Assembly: GCA_009929735.1 (NCBI GenBank)
Contig: RZZU01000006.1
Coordinates: 36,420-100,419, forward strand
Length of the DNA stretch: 64,000 nt
Source of the DNA: Clostridia bacterium
Lineage (GTDB): Bacteria; Bacillota; Clostridia; Lachnospirales; Anaerotignaceae
Direction: 5' to 3'
Shown here: positions 1-6,884 of the stretch, one piece after another
How positions within the stretch are numbered: the stretch's first letter is position 1
Layout of the letters: the number at the start of each line of letters is the position of its first letter
Notes under the pieces: model-generated
Databases searched by the model: none
Told to the model about the DNA's origin: nothing
The model's input: only the letters and a program-made list of their open reading frames with translations
Position numbers and translations under genes: made by a program

Positions 1-1
1 G

Positions 2-466
2 CCTTTGGCAAGACAGTGGCTTTGCGGGGATTACAGAAATGGAATCTCTGTTATGGATCGGACGATTGCAAGGGTACTGGAAGCCAGAAAAATTGCCGGG
101 ATTATGAAAACGTTGTTGGAGCATTTAATTCTTGGGGTGTCTGTGCAAGAAGAATATACTGTGCCGGAAAAATCCACGGGGAGTGGACTGATTGATACAA
201 CGAGAGGGGCCCTTGGGCATTGGATTACAATAGAAAATAGCAAAATAGCTTTTTATCAAATTATAACGCCCTCTGCTTGGAACTTATCAACGCAAACAGA
301 AACGATGAAGGGAACGGGAGAACAGGCATTAATTGGAGCTCCTGTAAATGACATAAATTCCCCTGTTGAAATTGGAAGGATCATACGGTCTTATGATCCA
401 TGCGTATCGTGTGCAACACACGTTTTTTCAGAAGGAAAGCATATAAATACAATACAGGTTGTATAA
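2..466 (+). CDS. [NiFe]-hydrogenase large subunit, C-terminal part (5' end outside window)
   Basis: This is the last 154 or so residues of a [NiFe]-hydrogenase large (catalytic) subunit. The reading frame is open to the window edge, so the gene begins upstream. Near the end it carries SYDPCVSCATH, the conserved DPCxxC-xxH motif whose two cysteines bind the Ni-Fe centre. In this family a maturation endopeptidase cleaves just after that His once nickel is loaded. The sequence here continues 14 residues past it, so this is the uncleaved precursor form. Earlier residues (ARQWLCGDYRNG and the region around 170-250) fit the family's C-terminal half. No maturation protease or other hydrogenase gene follows, so any hup/hyp genes must lie upstream or elsewhere. 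The hydrogenase subgroup cannot be told from this fragment. Confidence 0.85.
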   Translation, partial: PLARQWLCGDYRNGISVMDRTIARVLEARKIAGIMKTLLEHLILGVSVQEEYTVPEKSTGSGLIDTTRGALGHWITIENSKIAFYQIITPSAWNLSTQTETMKGTGEQALIGAPVNDINSPVEIGRIIRSYDPCVSCATHVFSEGKHINTIQVV

Positions 467-519
467 TTTCTGAGATTTTAATCTTTGTAAAAGGCAAGAA
501 AATAAATTTAACATACAAT

Positions 520-716
520 TTAATTAGGGCAGTCAGCTGAAAATTTGCTATGAGGGATAAAGTAATCTTTAATACGCAAATCGCTTGTTGTCAAAGAAAG
601 CACCGTTTTGTTTGGTTTTAAAGGTTCTCCTTCAAAGCACCAATCGTTTCCGAATTAATATTCCCCTCTCCAAGTCTAAAGTGATTTTTGTAAGGATATG
701 GTATAAATAGGGACAT
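520..716 (-). pseudogene. frameshifted small ORF of unknown function
   Basis: On the minus strand an ATG at 716 follows a good ribosome binding site (GGAGGT, 6-7 nt upstream). It opens a 32-codon frame that stops at 618-620. Directly after the stop, in another frame and with no gap, reading continues for another 31 codons (starting KPNKTVLSLTTSDLRIKDYF) to a stop at 520-522. Removing one base in the T/A run at 617-621 joins the two into one peptide of about 63 residues. I do not recognise it. It could be a recently broken small gene, a real 32-residue peptide, or chance. The ribosome site and smooth continuation favour a damaged gene. Confidence 0.3.
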
Positions 717-725
717 TTTTTACCT

Positions 726-743
726 CCGTAGGGTCCCCTACGG
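726..743. promoter_or_regulatory. 18-bp near-perfect palindrome between two tiny ORFs
   Basis: CCGTAGGG and CCCTACGG are perfect 8-bp arms around a 2-base centre. On the minus strand the palindrome overlaps the stop codon of the ORF at 738-878 and abuts the ribosome binding site of the ORF starting at 716. On the plus strand it is followed by only four Ts, so it is a weak candidate for the terminator of the hydrogenase gene. An operator or a translation-blocking hairpin are the alternatives. Confidence 0.3.
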
Positions 744-878
744 TTTTAAACTGATTATGTTTTTCTTTGGCAGGGTTTTTGCCGATTCTGTCAGTACTGA
801 AATCAGATTATAAGATATCGAAACAATAAGAGCTGTACTTGCAAATTTAAATATCCTTTTTTCGTATTGAGTAGTCAT
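738..878 (-). CDS. putative 46-residue membrane-active peptide
   Basis: An ATG at 878 opens a 46-codon frame on the minus strand. The product has a basic N-terminus, one hydrophobic stretch (about residues 13-29, ALIVSISYNLISVL) and a basic C-terminal tail, so it could be a single-pass membrane peptide. The upstream ribosome binding site is weak. It sits between the inverted-repeat element (895-1074) and the frameshifted ORF at 520-716, on the same strand. It does not carry the Cys/Ser ring and PKK-type tail in an AgrD-like order, so I do not call it a pheromone precursor. It may be chance coding. Confidence 0.25.
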   Translation of the reverse strand: MTTQYEKRIFKFASTALIVSISYNLISVLTESAKTLPKKNIISLKP

Positions 879-894
879 CTTTAGCAGTTTGATG

Positions 895-1074
895 TTAGGG
901 CAACACAGCATAATTCACAGCTGATGCTTTGCGTGCCCATCTGCTTGCATCTTTTCCGTCAGCTTGCACAAAAATGCTCGCCAATACCTCCAGTATTAGC
1001 TGAGATTTTTGTTTTAGCTGACGAAAAAGCTGGCTGCACATCTGGACAAGCAGAATTATGCGGGATTGCATTAG
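895..1074. repeat. miniature inverted-repeat element, copy 1
   Basis: This 180-bp segment matches 39728-39906 closely. The identity is strongest in a core of about 70 bp that begins at CCCATCTGCTTGCATC (936). The left end TTAGGGCAAC is the inverse of the right end found in copy 2 (TTGCCCTAA). In this copy the right end reads TTGCATTAGG, slightly decayed. There is no transposase gene and no long ORF. Size, terminal inverted repeats and two dispersed copies fit a MITE-type non-autonomous element. It sits between the unknown genes at 1077-1992 and the tiny ORFs at 520-878. Confidence 0.6.
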
Positions 1075-1076
1075 GT

Positions 1077-1673
1077 TTATTTGTCATTTAAAAAATTAGC
1101 AAACTCTTGAAAAAACAATCTGGATCTTAATTTGAAATACGCTACTTCCGCCTCGGAATAGGTGTTTTTATCAAGATATGTACAGTCAATTAGAATAAAG
1201 GATTCTCTATATATTATAATAAATTGATCATATGGGTAACGTGTCACATCATCATTGAACCAAGCCTTCGTTTGTTTTTTGTACAAAGTATCTATAGCAA
1301 CGATATCTGGTTCTTTAAATTTGTTTGTATGAAAACATGAAATTGTAAAAAGAATTTTTTCTTTTTGATCCAGAAAAATAAGCTTTTTATTTCTGGGTTT
1401 GAGAGCATTTTTCTGAAAGTTGTCACATTTTGCAGTTATAAGCATATTTTCTGTACTTGAAATACTGGTTTTGCTTTCTGATGAAACTACAACCTTTTTA
1501 CAATCACCTGGTTTAAATTGGGCCTTTGCAAATAAATAGTCATTTTGCAAATCCTCGTAATCTGCTGTTTCTTTGGATTGTTTCGGATAAAAATAATAGG
1601 CATAAACAATCGTAGTGGAAGTAAGAATTATGATCAATACGGCTAAGTTTTTAATGTTAAGAATTTTTCTCAT
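1077..1673 (-). CDS. hypothetical membrane-anchored protein
   Basis: From the ATG at 1673 this encodes about 198 residues. Residues about 8-25 form one hydrophobic segment (LAVLIIILTSTTIVYAYYF) next to a basic start, so it is probably an N-terminal anchor with the rest outside the cell. The body is polar and Lys-rich and contains four cysteines, two in a CxxF-type spacing. An earlier ATG at 1700 in the same frame is possible, but neither start has a clear ribosome binding site. It overlaps the end of the gene at 1657-1992 by 17 nt, so the two are probably cotranscribed. I recognise no family. Its 3' end lies directly beside the inverted-repeat element. Confidence 0.55.
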   Translation of the reverse strand: MRKILNIKNLAVLIIILTSTTIVYAYYFYPKQSKETADYEDLQNDYLFAKAQFKPGDCKKVVVSSESKTSISSTENMLITAKCDNFQKNALKPRNKKLIFLDQKEKILFTISCFHTNKFKEPDIVAIDTLYKKQTKAWFNDDVTRYPYDQFIIIYRESFILIDCTYLDKNTYSEAEVAYFKLRSRLFFQEFANFLNDK

Positions 1674-1992
1674 AATGAATGGATAATACATCTTTGTCAT
1701 AAACGGTTGCTTTAACAGCTTTCGCTACATATAGATCATTACTTGGGTTAGCGGTATTAAATTGTTTATAATGAGCCACGCCTCCAACTTTCTCGCCCTC
1801 ATAATACATATCCATAGATCCTACAGCATGGTTAGCAATCCGTCTTTTTTTATCGTTATATCCTACATTTGCCTTTAATGCAGCTAAAATTTTAACTTTA
1901 CATTCACTACCAATCCCTGCTCTAAAACGCCAATCACTTCCTTGACTTGAACGTTTAGATACTACTACTGTCATGGTTGCTTTGTTTTTCAT
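1657..1992 (-). CDS. hypothetical protein, 111 residues
   Basis: The ATG at 1992 is preceded by AAAGGAG about nine bases upstream, a strong start signal. The product has no signal peptide or membrane segment. It is basic at the N-terminus (MTVVVSKRSSQGSDWRFRAG) and rich in Ala, Asn and Lys. It is probably the first gene of a two-gene unit with the membrane protein at 1077-1673. I do not recognise the family. The pairing of a small soluble protein and a membrane-anchored one suggests a surface or antagonism function, but nothing in the sequence proves that. Confidence 0.6.
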   Translation of the reverse strand: MKNKATMTVVVSKRSSQGSDWRFRAGIGSECKVKILAALKANVGYNDKKRRIANHAVGSMDMYYEGEKVGGVAHYKQFNTANPSNDLYVAKAVKATVYDKDVLSIHYEKNS

Positions 1993-2285
1993 AAAATATC
2001 AACTCCTTTGGATTTTTGTTTTCAAGTCGTAATGTTCTTTTTCTTGATAGTTTAAAAAATTTAGAATTTAATGATAGAATTTAGATTTTCCACAGTAAAC
2101 TACAAACTTTTTACGCTTTACCCCATTTCTTATCTCCGAAACTACGAATTCATGTTACCGCCTCAGAAAGACAACAAATATCAATGTATACATATAAAAA
2201 TTAATACAAATATATATAGTTATATACAAGTGAATTATATTTCATATGACTGTATATGTCAATAAATAAAAACATAATTGACTTA

Positions 2286-2314
2286 TTGACTGTTTTATTA
2301 TTTAACGCTATAAT
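2286..2314 (+). promoter_or_regulatory. sigma-A-type promoter for the BlaI-like repressor operon
   Basis: TTGACT at 2286-2291 and a perfect TATAAT at 2309-2314 are separated by 17 bp. The start codon at 2352 follows. The stretch upstream (2040-2280) is very AT-rich and has short dyads, TGTATACA at 2185-2192 and TGAC-N7-GTCA near 2247-2261. These could be repressor sites by analogy with BlaI autoregulation. No gene is supported in 1993-2351. Confidence 0.6.
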
Positions 2315-2351
2315 TTATAAAAAATCATACTTTAAAAGAGGTATTAAAATT

Positions 2352-2756
2352 ATGGGAAAATCTATCTCACTAACAAAAAACGAACAAGAAATTATGAATC
2401 TTTTATGGGAAGAGAATAGACCCTTATCCCGTTCCGACATTATTAATCTTTCAACAGAACGCTCATGGAAAGCTAGTTCTATCCATATTTTGCTGAATCA
2501 GCTATTGGAAAAGGAAGCAATTCGTGTAGATGGGTTTGTTAAGACTGGAAAAAATTACGGCAGAACCTTTTCGCCTGCATTTTCCGAAGAAGAATATCAT
2601 GTTATGCAATTTCAAAGCAGTGGGTGCTATCAACAATCAAAAGCCGCTTCTTTGGTAGACTTTGTTTCCGCATTTATTCAAGATGAGAAGATTGATCGTA
2701 ATACCATAGACCGCTTAGAAGCCTTGTTAGAAGAAAAAAGAAAGGAATTGAAATGA
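2352..2756 (+). CDS. BlaI/MecI/CopY-family transcriptional repressor
   Basis: This is a 134-residue winged-helix repressor. The N-terminal half (SLTKNEQEIMNLLWEENRPL, then the helix-turn-helix around WKASSIHILLNQLLEK) is the BlaI/MecI DNA-binding domain. The C-terminal half is the short dimerisation region that the partner protease cuts in characterised family members. The ATG at 2352 is chosen because AGAGG lies about ten bases upstream and the domain begins at once; upstream codons in the frame lack family similarity. Its stop overlaps the start of the M56 gene by 4 nt (ATGA), showing translational coupling. It probably represses its own promoter at 2286-2314. Confidence 0.9.
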   Translation: MGKSISLTKNEQEIMNLLWEENRPLSRSDIINLSTERSWKASSIHILLNQLLEKEAIRVDGFVKTGKNYGRTFSPAFSEEEYHVMQFQSSGCYQQSKAASLVDFVSAFIQDEKIDRNTIDRLEALLEEKRKELK

Positions 2757-3901
2757 GCGTATCTGTATTTTCATTTCTTATGGCGGTTTTCTGGTGCAAC
2801 ATCTTTATTATATTTATATCAATCATGCGAAAACAAACAGGGTTTATTGCCCACTTTAGTGTTGCACCGTTACTTCTTTTTTTAGGAGTTTGTGTTTTTC
2901 GTTTGTGCTTTATTTTTGAAATTCCAAATGCAATTGTGATTCCTTCTAGCCATATATTTCCGGCTGTTATCCATGGTTTGACAAAAGTGCGAGTTTCAGC
3001 AATGGGCTATAAGCTTTCTGTATTAGATTTGCTTCTTGCTCTTTGGGTAGTAGGTACCATATATTTTATTGTAAAATATATGAAAGAAGCAAAACGGCTA
3101 AAAAACGTTCTCCAAAATAAAACAGTCATCAAAAATCAACGTGCGATTCAAATTTTGAATGAAATTCTATCCAATTTTAGAAAAAATGTAAAGGTAAACC
3201 TGGTAGAATTGGCGGGTATTTCATCCCCAATGATTTCGGGATATATTTTTCCTACAATTTATCTGCCTGCAATTTCTTTTACTGATGAGGAACTCCGCTG
3301 TATTCTTTTGCATGAATGGACGCATTTTTTACATAAAGATTCATGGATTAAATTAGTAATGTGTTTCATCTGCGCTCTTTTTTGGTGGAACCCATTTGTA
3401 CATATTTTAAAATCCAATCTGCTTCACATTTTGGAATTACGCTGTGATGCAAAATTAATTTCTCAATTTGACGAAAAAGAAAAAATCCATTATCTGGAAT
3501 CTATTACGAAGGTATTAAAGTATCAGCTTTCAATCAGACAAGCATTCCATCCCTCAATGGATGGATCTACCGCATCAGTCTTAGTAAATACAAGACAAAT
3601 AAGTAATGTGGAGCAAAGATTTCGGCTCATTGTAAAGAAGGATTATGCGAAGAAATATAGGCCTATGGTGTATGGCGTTTACATATCAATCGTAACACTG
3701 TTTCTTGTGTCTAACTTGTATGTCATCCAGCCAGTATTTTCTTGTGACGAACCAGGGGTATTTTCCATTTCCCCTGAAGAGGCTTATCTGTTAGATAACC
3801 ACGATGGTACGTATTCGTTATACACAGAGGGAGAAATTCGGGCACGGATTGATAAAGAGGACATTGCCAGTGAGCCATTTTCGGCACTCCAAATAAAATA
3901 A
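2753..3901 (+). CDS. M56-family (BlaR1/MecR1-like) membrane metallopeptidase without penicillin sensor
   Basis: This 382-residue protein has several N-terminal membrane segments and the zinc protease motif HEWTH (in LLHEWTHFLHKDSW, about residues 187-200). It also has the downstream ELRCDAKL segment typical of M56 peptidases, and another membrane segment near residues 308-328. BlaR1 and MecR1 are near 585-600 residues because of a C-terminal extracellular beta-lactam sensor. Here only about 55 residues follow the last membrane segment, so that domain is absent. The likely role is signal-induced cleavage of the BlaI-like repressor encoded just upstream. The signal is unknown and need not be an antibiotic. 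Confidence 0.85.
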   Translation: MSVSVFSFLMAVFWCNIFIIFISIMRKQTGFIAHFSVAPLLLFLGVCVFRLCFIFEIPNAIVIPSSHIFPAVIHGLTKVRVSAMGYKLSVLDLLLALWVVGTIYFIVKYMKEAKRLKNVLQNKTVIKNQRAIQILNEILSNFRKNVKVNLVELAGISSPMISGYIFPTIYLPAISFTDEELRCILLHEWTHFLHKDSWIKLVMCFICALFWWNPFVHILKSNLLHILELRCDAKLISQFDEKEKIHYLESITKVLKYQLSIRQAFHPSMDGSTASVLVNTRQISNVEQRFRLIVKKDYAKKYRPMVYGVYISIVTLFLVSNLYVIQPVFSCDEPGVFSISPEEAYLLDNHDGTYSLYTEGEIRARIDKEDIASEPFSALQIK

Positions 3902-3927
3902 TATGTTTCATATATAAGCAGGGTAAT

Positions 3928-4096
3928 ATGCTAAAATTTAAAAAAAATGCTGCTTGTATCTTGTCTTGAAATAATATTACTGTCTTCCTGCCATGTATTA
4001 GGAACAGCTTATGTTGTTTATAATGCAGAGCGCATTACTACTGTTACAACGCGTAAATTAAAGTTGTCTAACCCCCTCACTTTTTCGCTTACATAG
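3928..4096 (+). pseudogene. frameshifted small secreted-protein ORF after the M56 gene
   Basis: An ATG at 3928, preceded by AGGG, starts 27 nt after the M56 stop. It reads a signal-like start (MLKFKKNAACILS) and then hits a stop. A shift of frame at that point continues as a hydrophobic segment and a tail containing AYVVYNAERITTVTTRKLKL, ending at 4096 inside the terminator hairpin. An uninterrupted 49-codon frame in the second phase begins at the ATG at 3947. The joined reading resembles a short exported protein and may be the remains of this operon's target gene. It is weak evidence from reading frames alone. Confidence 0.3.
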
Positions 4097-4110
4097 TGAG
4101 GGGGTTTTTC
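4072..4110 (+). terminator. intrinsic terminator after the BlaI/M56 operon
   Basis: CCCCCTCACT and AGTGAGGGGG form a perfect 10-bp stem, followed by TTTTTC. The whole block, including the loop start and the TTTTTCTATCC tail, closely resembles the terminator at 13190-13226. Confidence 0.85.
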
Positions 4111-4239
4111 TATCCGCCCAATTAGAAAAAACAATGGGTAAGGTTGGATTGCCGTCACCCATGAACGGGATCATGATACTGAATATAGCGTCGCAATGAT
4201 TGCAAAACGGAAAATTTATTTCTTTGTACGATTACATAG

Positions 4240-4268
4240 TTGTGGAAAGAGTTATTTTCGTGTACAAT
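4240..4268 (+). promoter_or_regulatory. candidate promoter of acoR
   Basis: TTGTGG at 4240-4245 and TACAAT at 4263-4268 are 17 bp apart and lie about 30 bp before the acoR start. This is a plausible sigma-A promoter. No sigma-54 element is seen here, so the activator appears to be made independently of its own sigma factor. Confidence 0.45.
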
Positions 4269-4298
4269 GAGCATAAGATTTTTGAGACATAAACGAAA

Positions 4299-6245
4299 AT
4301 GAAAGGGGCGATGGTGGTGGAAATTGAGATTTTGCAAGAGATTTGGGAGAATTTTGTGAAAACGGGTGAGACAGATGAGAGAATGAATCCAATTGTTGAA
4401 AAGTCATGGAAAAAATGCCAGCGCAATGGTTTAGATCCCATGAAAGGCAGAGGGCGCCGCGCGGATGAAAAGGTATTTCAAAGCATTCGAGTGGCAAACA
4501 AGGAGTTATTGGAAATTTCCTTGCCGGTAATGCAAAGTGTTTATGAAATTGTGAAACAATCCCATTTTTTATTGGTTTTGACAGACAGCGTGGGTTATGT
4601 TTTGGAAACCATAGGGGATTTGGCGGTGCAGCAAATGTCCAAGGAGCTTGAGTTCGTCAAGGGCTCCCTTTGGAGTGATTTGGAAGTGGGCACCAATGCC
4701 ATCGGAATCGCATTGGATTACGATACATCCATTCAAATGGTAGGGCCGGAGCATTATGGCTTGCCCCATCATAAATGGACCTGCTCTGCCGCACCCATAC
4801 ATGGTGTCAATGGTGAAATCATAGGTTGTTTAGATTTGTCAGGGGATTCCCACTGTTCCCAGCCTCATACCCATACCTTAGGGCTTGTGGTAGCTGCGGC
4901 ATTTAGTATTGAAACCATGATAAAACAGCAGCATAGCGCAAGGCTGATGCGCAAAACGCTGGATAGCAGTGAAAATGGAATTGTGCTGCTCAATGATGCG
5001 TTTTGTCCAATTTGGATTAATCAGGCTGCTGAAAAAAATTTTGGCCTATCAATGTCACTTTTGGAAAATTCGGATTTTCGGGAATTTATGCCTGATGTGG
5101 ATTGGACGCAGCTGCAGCATTGGGAGCAGGAAAGACAATATCGAACAAACGATACCCGTCTTTTGGTGGGTCGGCACGTATATGATTGCAGTGCTACCAT
5201 GTCGCCCACGCTGGACGCCGATTCCCGAACCTTTACTGTGACGTTAAAGAGGCAAGAATATTTAATTGCTTCTGTTAACAAGGTTTCGGGAAATCGAGCC
5301 AATTATACCTTTGAACATATTTATGCGCAAGATTCTTTGATGAAAAAAACCATACAGCTGGCGCAAAAATTTGCTTGTTATGATGGTGTAGTTTTGATTG
5401 AAGGTGAAAGCGGAACGGGGAAAGAATTGTTTGCCCAAGCAATCCACAATGAGAGCAAGCGGGCGAAGGGACCCTTTGTGGCAGTAAATTGCGCCTCTTT
5501 GCCACGGGATCTCATTGAAAGCGAATTATTTGGTTACGAAAAAGGTGCGTTTACAGGTGCGTTAAAGGAAGGAAATCCAGGGAAATTTGAACTAGCGAAT
5601 ACAGGAACGCTGTTTTTAGATGAAATTGGGGAGATGCCCTTGGAATTTCAGGCGAAGCTTCTGCGTGCGGTGGAATCCTTGCGTATTCGTCGCTTGGGCG
5701 GAACGCAGGAAAGAAAGCTTGATGTAAGAGTGATTGCTGCGACAAACCGTAATTTGCGCATGGAGTCGGAACAGGGGCGTTTTCGGCAAGACCTGTTTTA
5801 CCGATTAAATGTACTAAAATTGGACATTCCGCCTTTGCGTGATCGACCGTTAGACATCAAGGGCTGTGCCGAGATATTTCTGGATCGTTTTAACGAAAGG
5901 TATCCGGAGCAGCAGAAAAATATGTCTAAGGGATATTTGGATGCGCTGATGCAGTATGAATGGCCAGGAAACGTGCGAGAACTGCAAAACAGCATAGAAA
6001 GAACATTTTATGCTTGTAATGAAGATACGTTAACACCAGAGGATTTTTGCTATGTTATTGGCACCACAAAACTACAGTTGGAAAGTGTTTCCCAGTCGGA
6101 TACGATGTACAATGAGGTAGTGCAAGCCTTGCAAGGTGCAAAAGGAAATATTGACGAGGCGGCAAAAGAGTTGAAAATAAGTCGTGCGACCTTTTACCGG
6201 ATTTGCAAAAAATGCGGTGTACAGCCGAAGAAAATTAAAATATAA
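4299..6245 (+). CDS. acoR: AcoR-type sigma-54-dependent activator of acetoin catabolism
   Basis: This 648-residue enhancer-binding protein has the usual AcoR layout. A GAF-type sensor domain lies at about residues 70-200 and a PAS-like segment at about 205-310. The AAA+ domain at about 335-565 has Walker A GESGTGKE (near 368), the sigma-54-contacting GAFTGA loop (near 416) and Walker [10 protein letters not shown] (near 438). A Fis-type helix-turn-helix lies near 605-640 ([19 protein letters not shown]). It should use ATP to open sigma-54 RNA polymerase at the promoter at 6431-6446, just downstream, and so turn on the aco operon when acetoin is sensed. The start is uncertain: ATG 4299 has no ribosome site, ATG 4311 lies too close to AAAGGGG, and GTG 4314 or 4317 would be better spaced. 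Confidence 0.92.
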   Translation: MKGAMVVEIEILQEIWENFVKTGETDERMNPIVEKSWKKCQRNGLDPMKGRGRRADEKVFQSIRVANKELLEISLPVMQSVYEIVKQSHFLLVLTDSVGYVLETIGDLAVQQMSKELEFVKGSLWSDLEVGTNAIGIALDYDTSIQMVGPEHYGLPHHKWTCSAAPIHGVNGEIIGCLDLSGDSHCSQPHTHTLGLVVAAAFSIETMIKQQHSARLMRKTLDSSENGIVLLNDAFCPIWINQAAEKNFGLSMSLLENSDFREFMPDVDWTQLQHWEQERQYRTNDTRLLVGRHVYDCSATMSPTLDADSRTFTVTLKRQEYLIASVNKVSGNRANYTFEHIYAQDSLMKKTIQLAQKFACYDGVVLIEGESGTGKELFAQAIHNESKRAKGPFVAVNCASLPRDLIESELFGYEKGAFTGALKEGNPGKFELANTGTLFLDEIGEMPLEFQAKLLRAVESLRIRRLGGTQERKLDVRVIAATNRNLRMESEQGRFRQDLFYRLNVLKLDIPPLRDRPLDIKGCAEIFLDRFNERYPEQQKNMSKGYLDALMQYEWPGNVRELQNSIERTFYACNEDTLTPEDFCYVIGTTKLQLESVSQSDTMYNEVVQALQGAKGNIDEAAKELKISRATFYRICKKCGVQPKKIKI

Positions 6246-6254
6246 TTCTCAAAT

Positions 6255-6274
6255 TTCTCATGTCATCATGAGAA
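6255..6274. promoter_or_regulatory. inverted repeat, candidate AcoR enhancer site 1
   Basis: TTCTCATG and CATGAGAA are perfect 8-bp arms around a 4-base centre, about 160 bp upstream of the sigma-54 promoter. That is a normal distance for an enhancer-binding activator. The half-site TTCTCA/TGAGAA recurs nearby (6246, and within the hairpin at 6285-6334). Confidence 0.4.
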
Positions 6275-6284
6275 AACATTGAAA

Positions 6285-6334
6285 CCGTGAGATATTTGCG
6301 AGAAAGTTTTTCTCAAAAATCTTACGGTTTTTTT
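6285..6334 (+). terminator. intrinsic terminator of acoR
   Basis: CCGTGAGAT pairs with ATCTTACGG, with an inner GAGAAA/TTTCTC pairing, followed by seven Ts. It separates acoR from the aco operon, consistent with independent transcription. Confidence 0.75.
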
Positions 6335-6362
6335 GCGTTTTATACAGAATAAACAAAAAAAT

Positions 6363-6379
6363 CTTGAGATAATCTCAAG
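6363..6379. promoter_or_regulatory. inverted repeat, candidate AcoR enhancer site 2
   Basis: CTTGAGAT and ATCTCAAG are perfect 8-bp arms around a single central base, 52 bp upstream of the sigma-54 -24 element. It shares the GAGA/TCTC half-site theme with the repeat at 6255-6274. Function is inferred from position and symmetry only. Confidence 0.45.
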
Positions 6380-6430
6380 GAATTGCATTGTGTTTGTGCA
6401 AGTGTACAGAGATTGTTTGGCTAGTGATTG

Positions 6431-6446
6431 TGGCACAAAGTTTGCT
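6431..6446 (+). promoter_or_regulatory. sigma-54 (-24/-12) promoter of the aco operon
   Basis: TGGCACAAAGTTTGCT has the invariant GG and GC dinucleotides separated by exactly 10 bases, matching the RpoN consensus TGGCAC-N5-TTGCW. It lies 39 bp before the first gene of the operon and directly downstream of an AcoR-type activator gene, which makes the assignment strong. Confidence 0.85.
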
Positions 6447-6484
6447 TATTAATAGGGCAGGAACAAAAGTATAGGAGGTGAAAT

Positions 6485-6847
6485 ATGAAACGCTATATCA
6501 TTGAATTTGGGATGGGCACGGATTTCCATGGACAGGATGCAGGAAAGGCGGCAGTAAAAGCAGTGCGGGATGCGGTTTCTCGCAGTTGCTTATGCGGCTT
6601 GACGGAAGTCTTGGGGTTGGAGAACTTGGACAAATCGGTAAAAATTCAAGTGACTGTGGCTGTGTCAAGACCGGAGGAGGTAGATCCTGCGGAAATCGCA
6701 AAATGTTTACCGATCGGAGAGGTAGAGGTAAAGGCAGTAGAAGGAGGGTTGCAGGTACCTGGGCTTTTGATACCAAGGTTTGGAGATAAAGACGATAGCA
6801 TTGAGGTTGCCATTGCAGCGGTAGAGGTTGGGATTCTGGAACCATAA
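6485..6847 (+). CDS. Lin0512-family conserved protein, first gene of the aco operon
   Basis: This 120-residue protein carries GMGTDFHG at residues 9-16, which fits the perfectly conserved GxGxDxHG motif of the Lin0512 family. The family's biochemical function is unknown to me. The ATG at 6485 has a textbook AGGAGGTG site. It lies immediately after the sigma-54 promoter and 37 nt before acoA. That position suggests a role linked to acetoin cleavage, perhaps enzyme assembly or handling of a product, but the sequence does not say which. It is soluble with no signal peptide. Confidence 0.85.
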   Translation: MKRYIIEFGMGTDFHGQDAGKAAVKAVRDAVSRSCLCGLTEVLGLENLDKSVKIQVTVAVSRPEEVDPAEIAKCLPIGEVEVKAVEGGLQVPGLLIPRFGDKDDSIEVAIAAVEVGILEP

Positions 6848-6884
6848 GGCGTTCTTGAACAATATTTCAAAGGAGGTTTATGAA

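Noticed and set aside
738..878. AgrD-type cyclic autoinducer precursor
   Set aside because: No Cys or Ser at the ring position before a conserved acidic tail, and no AgrB-like gene nearby.
2071..2265. 64-codon plus-strand frame before the BlaI-like gene
   Set aside because: Very AT-rich, rich in Tyr/Ile/Asn, no ribosome site, and it overlaps the promoter and dyad region.
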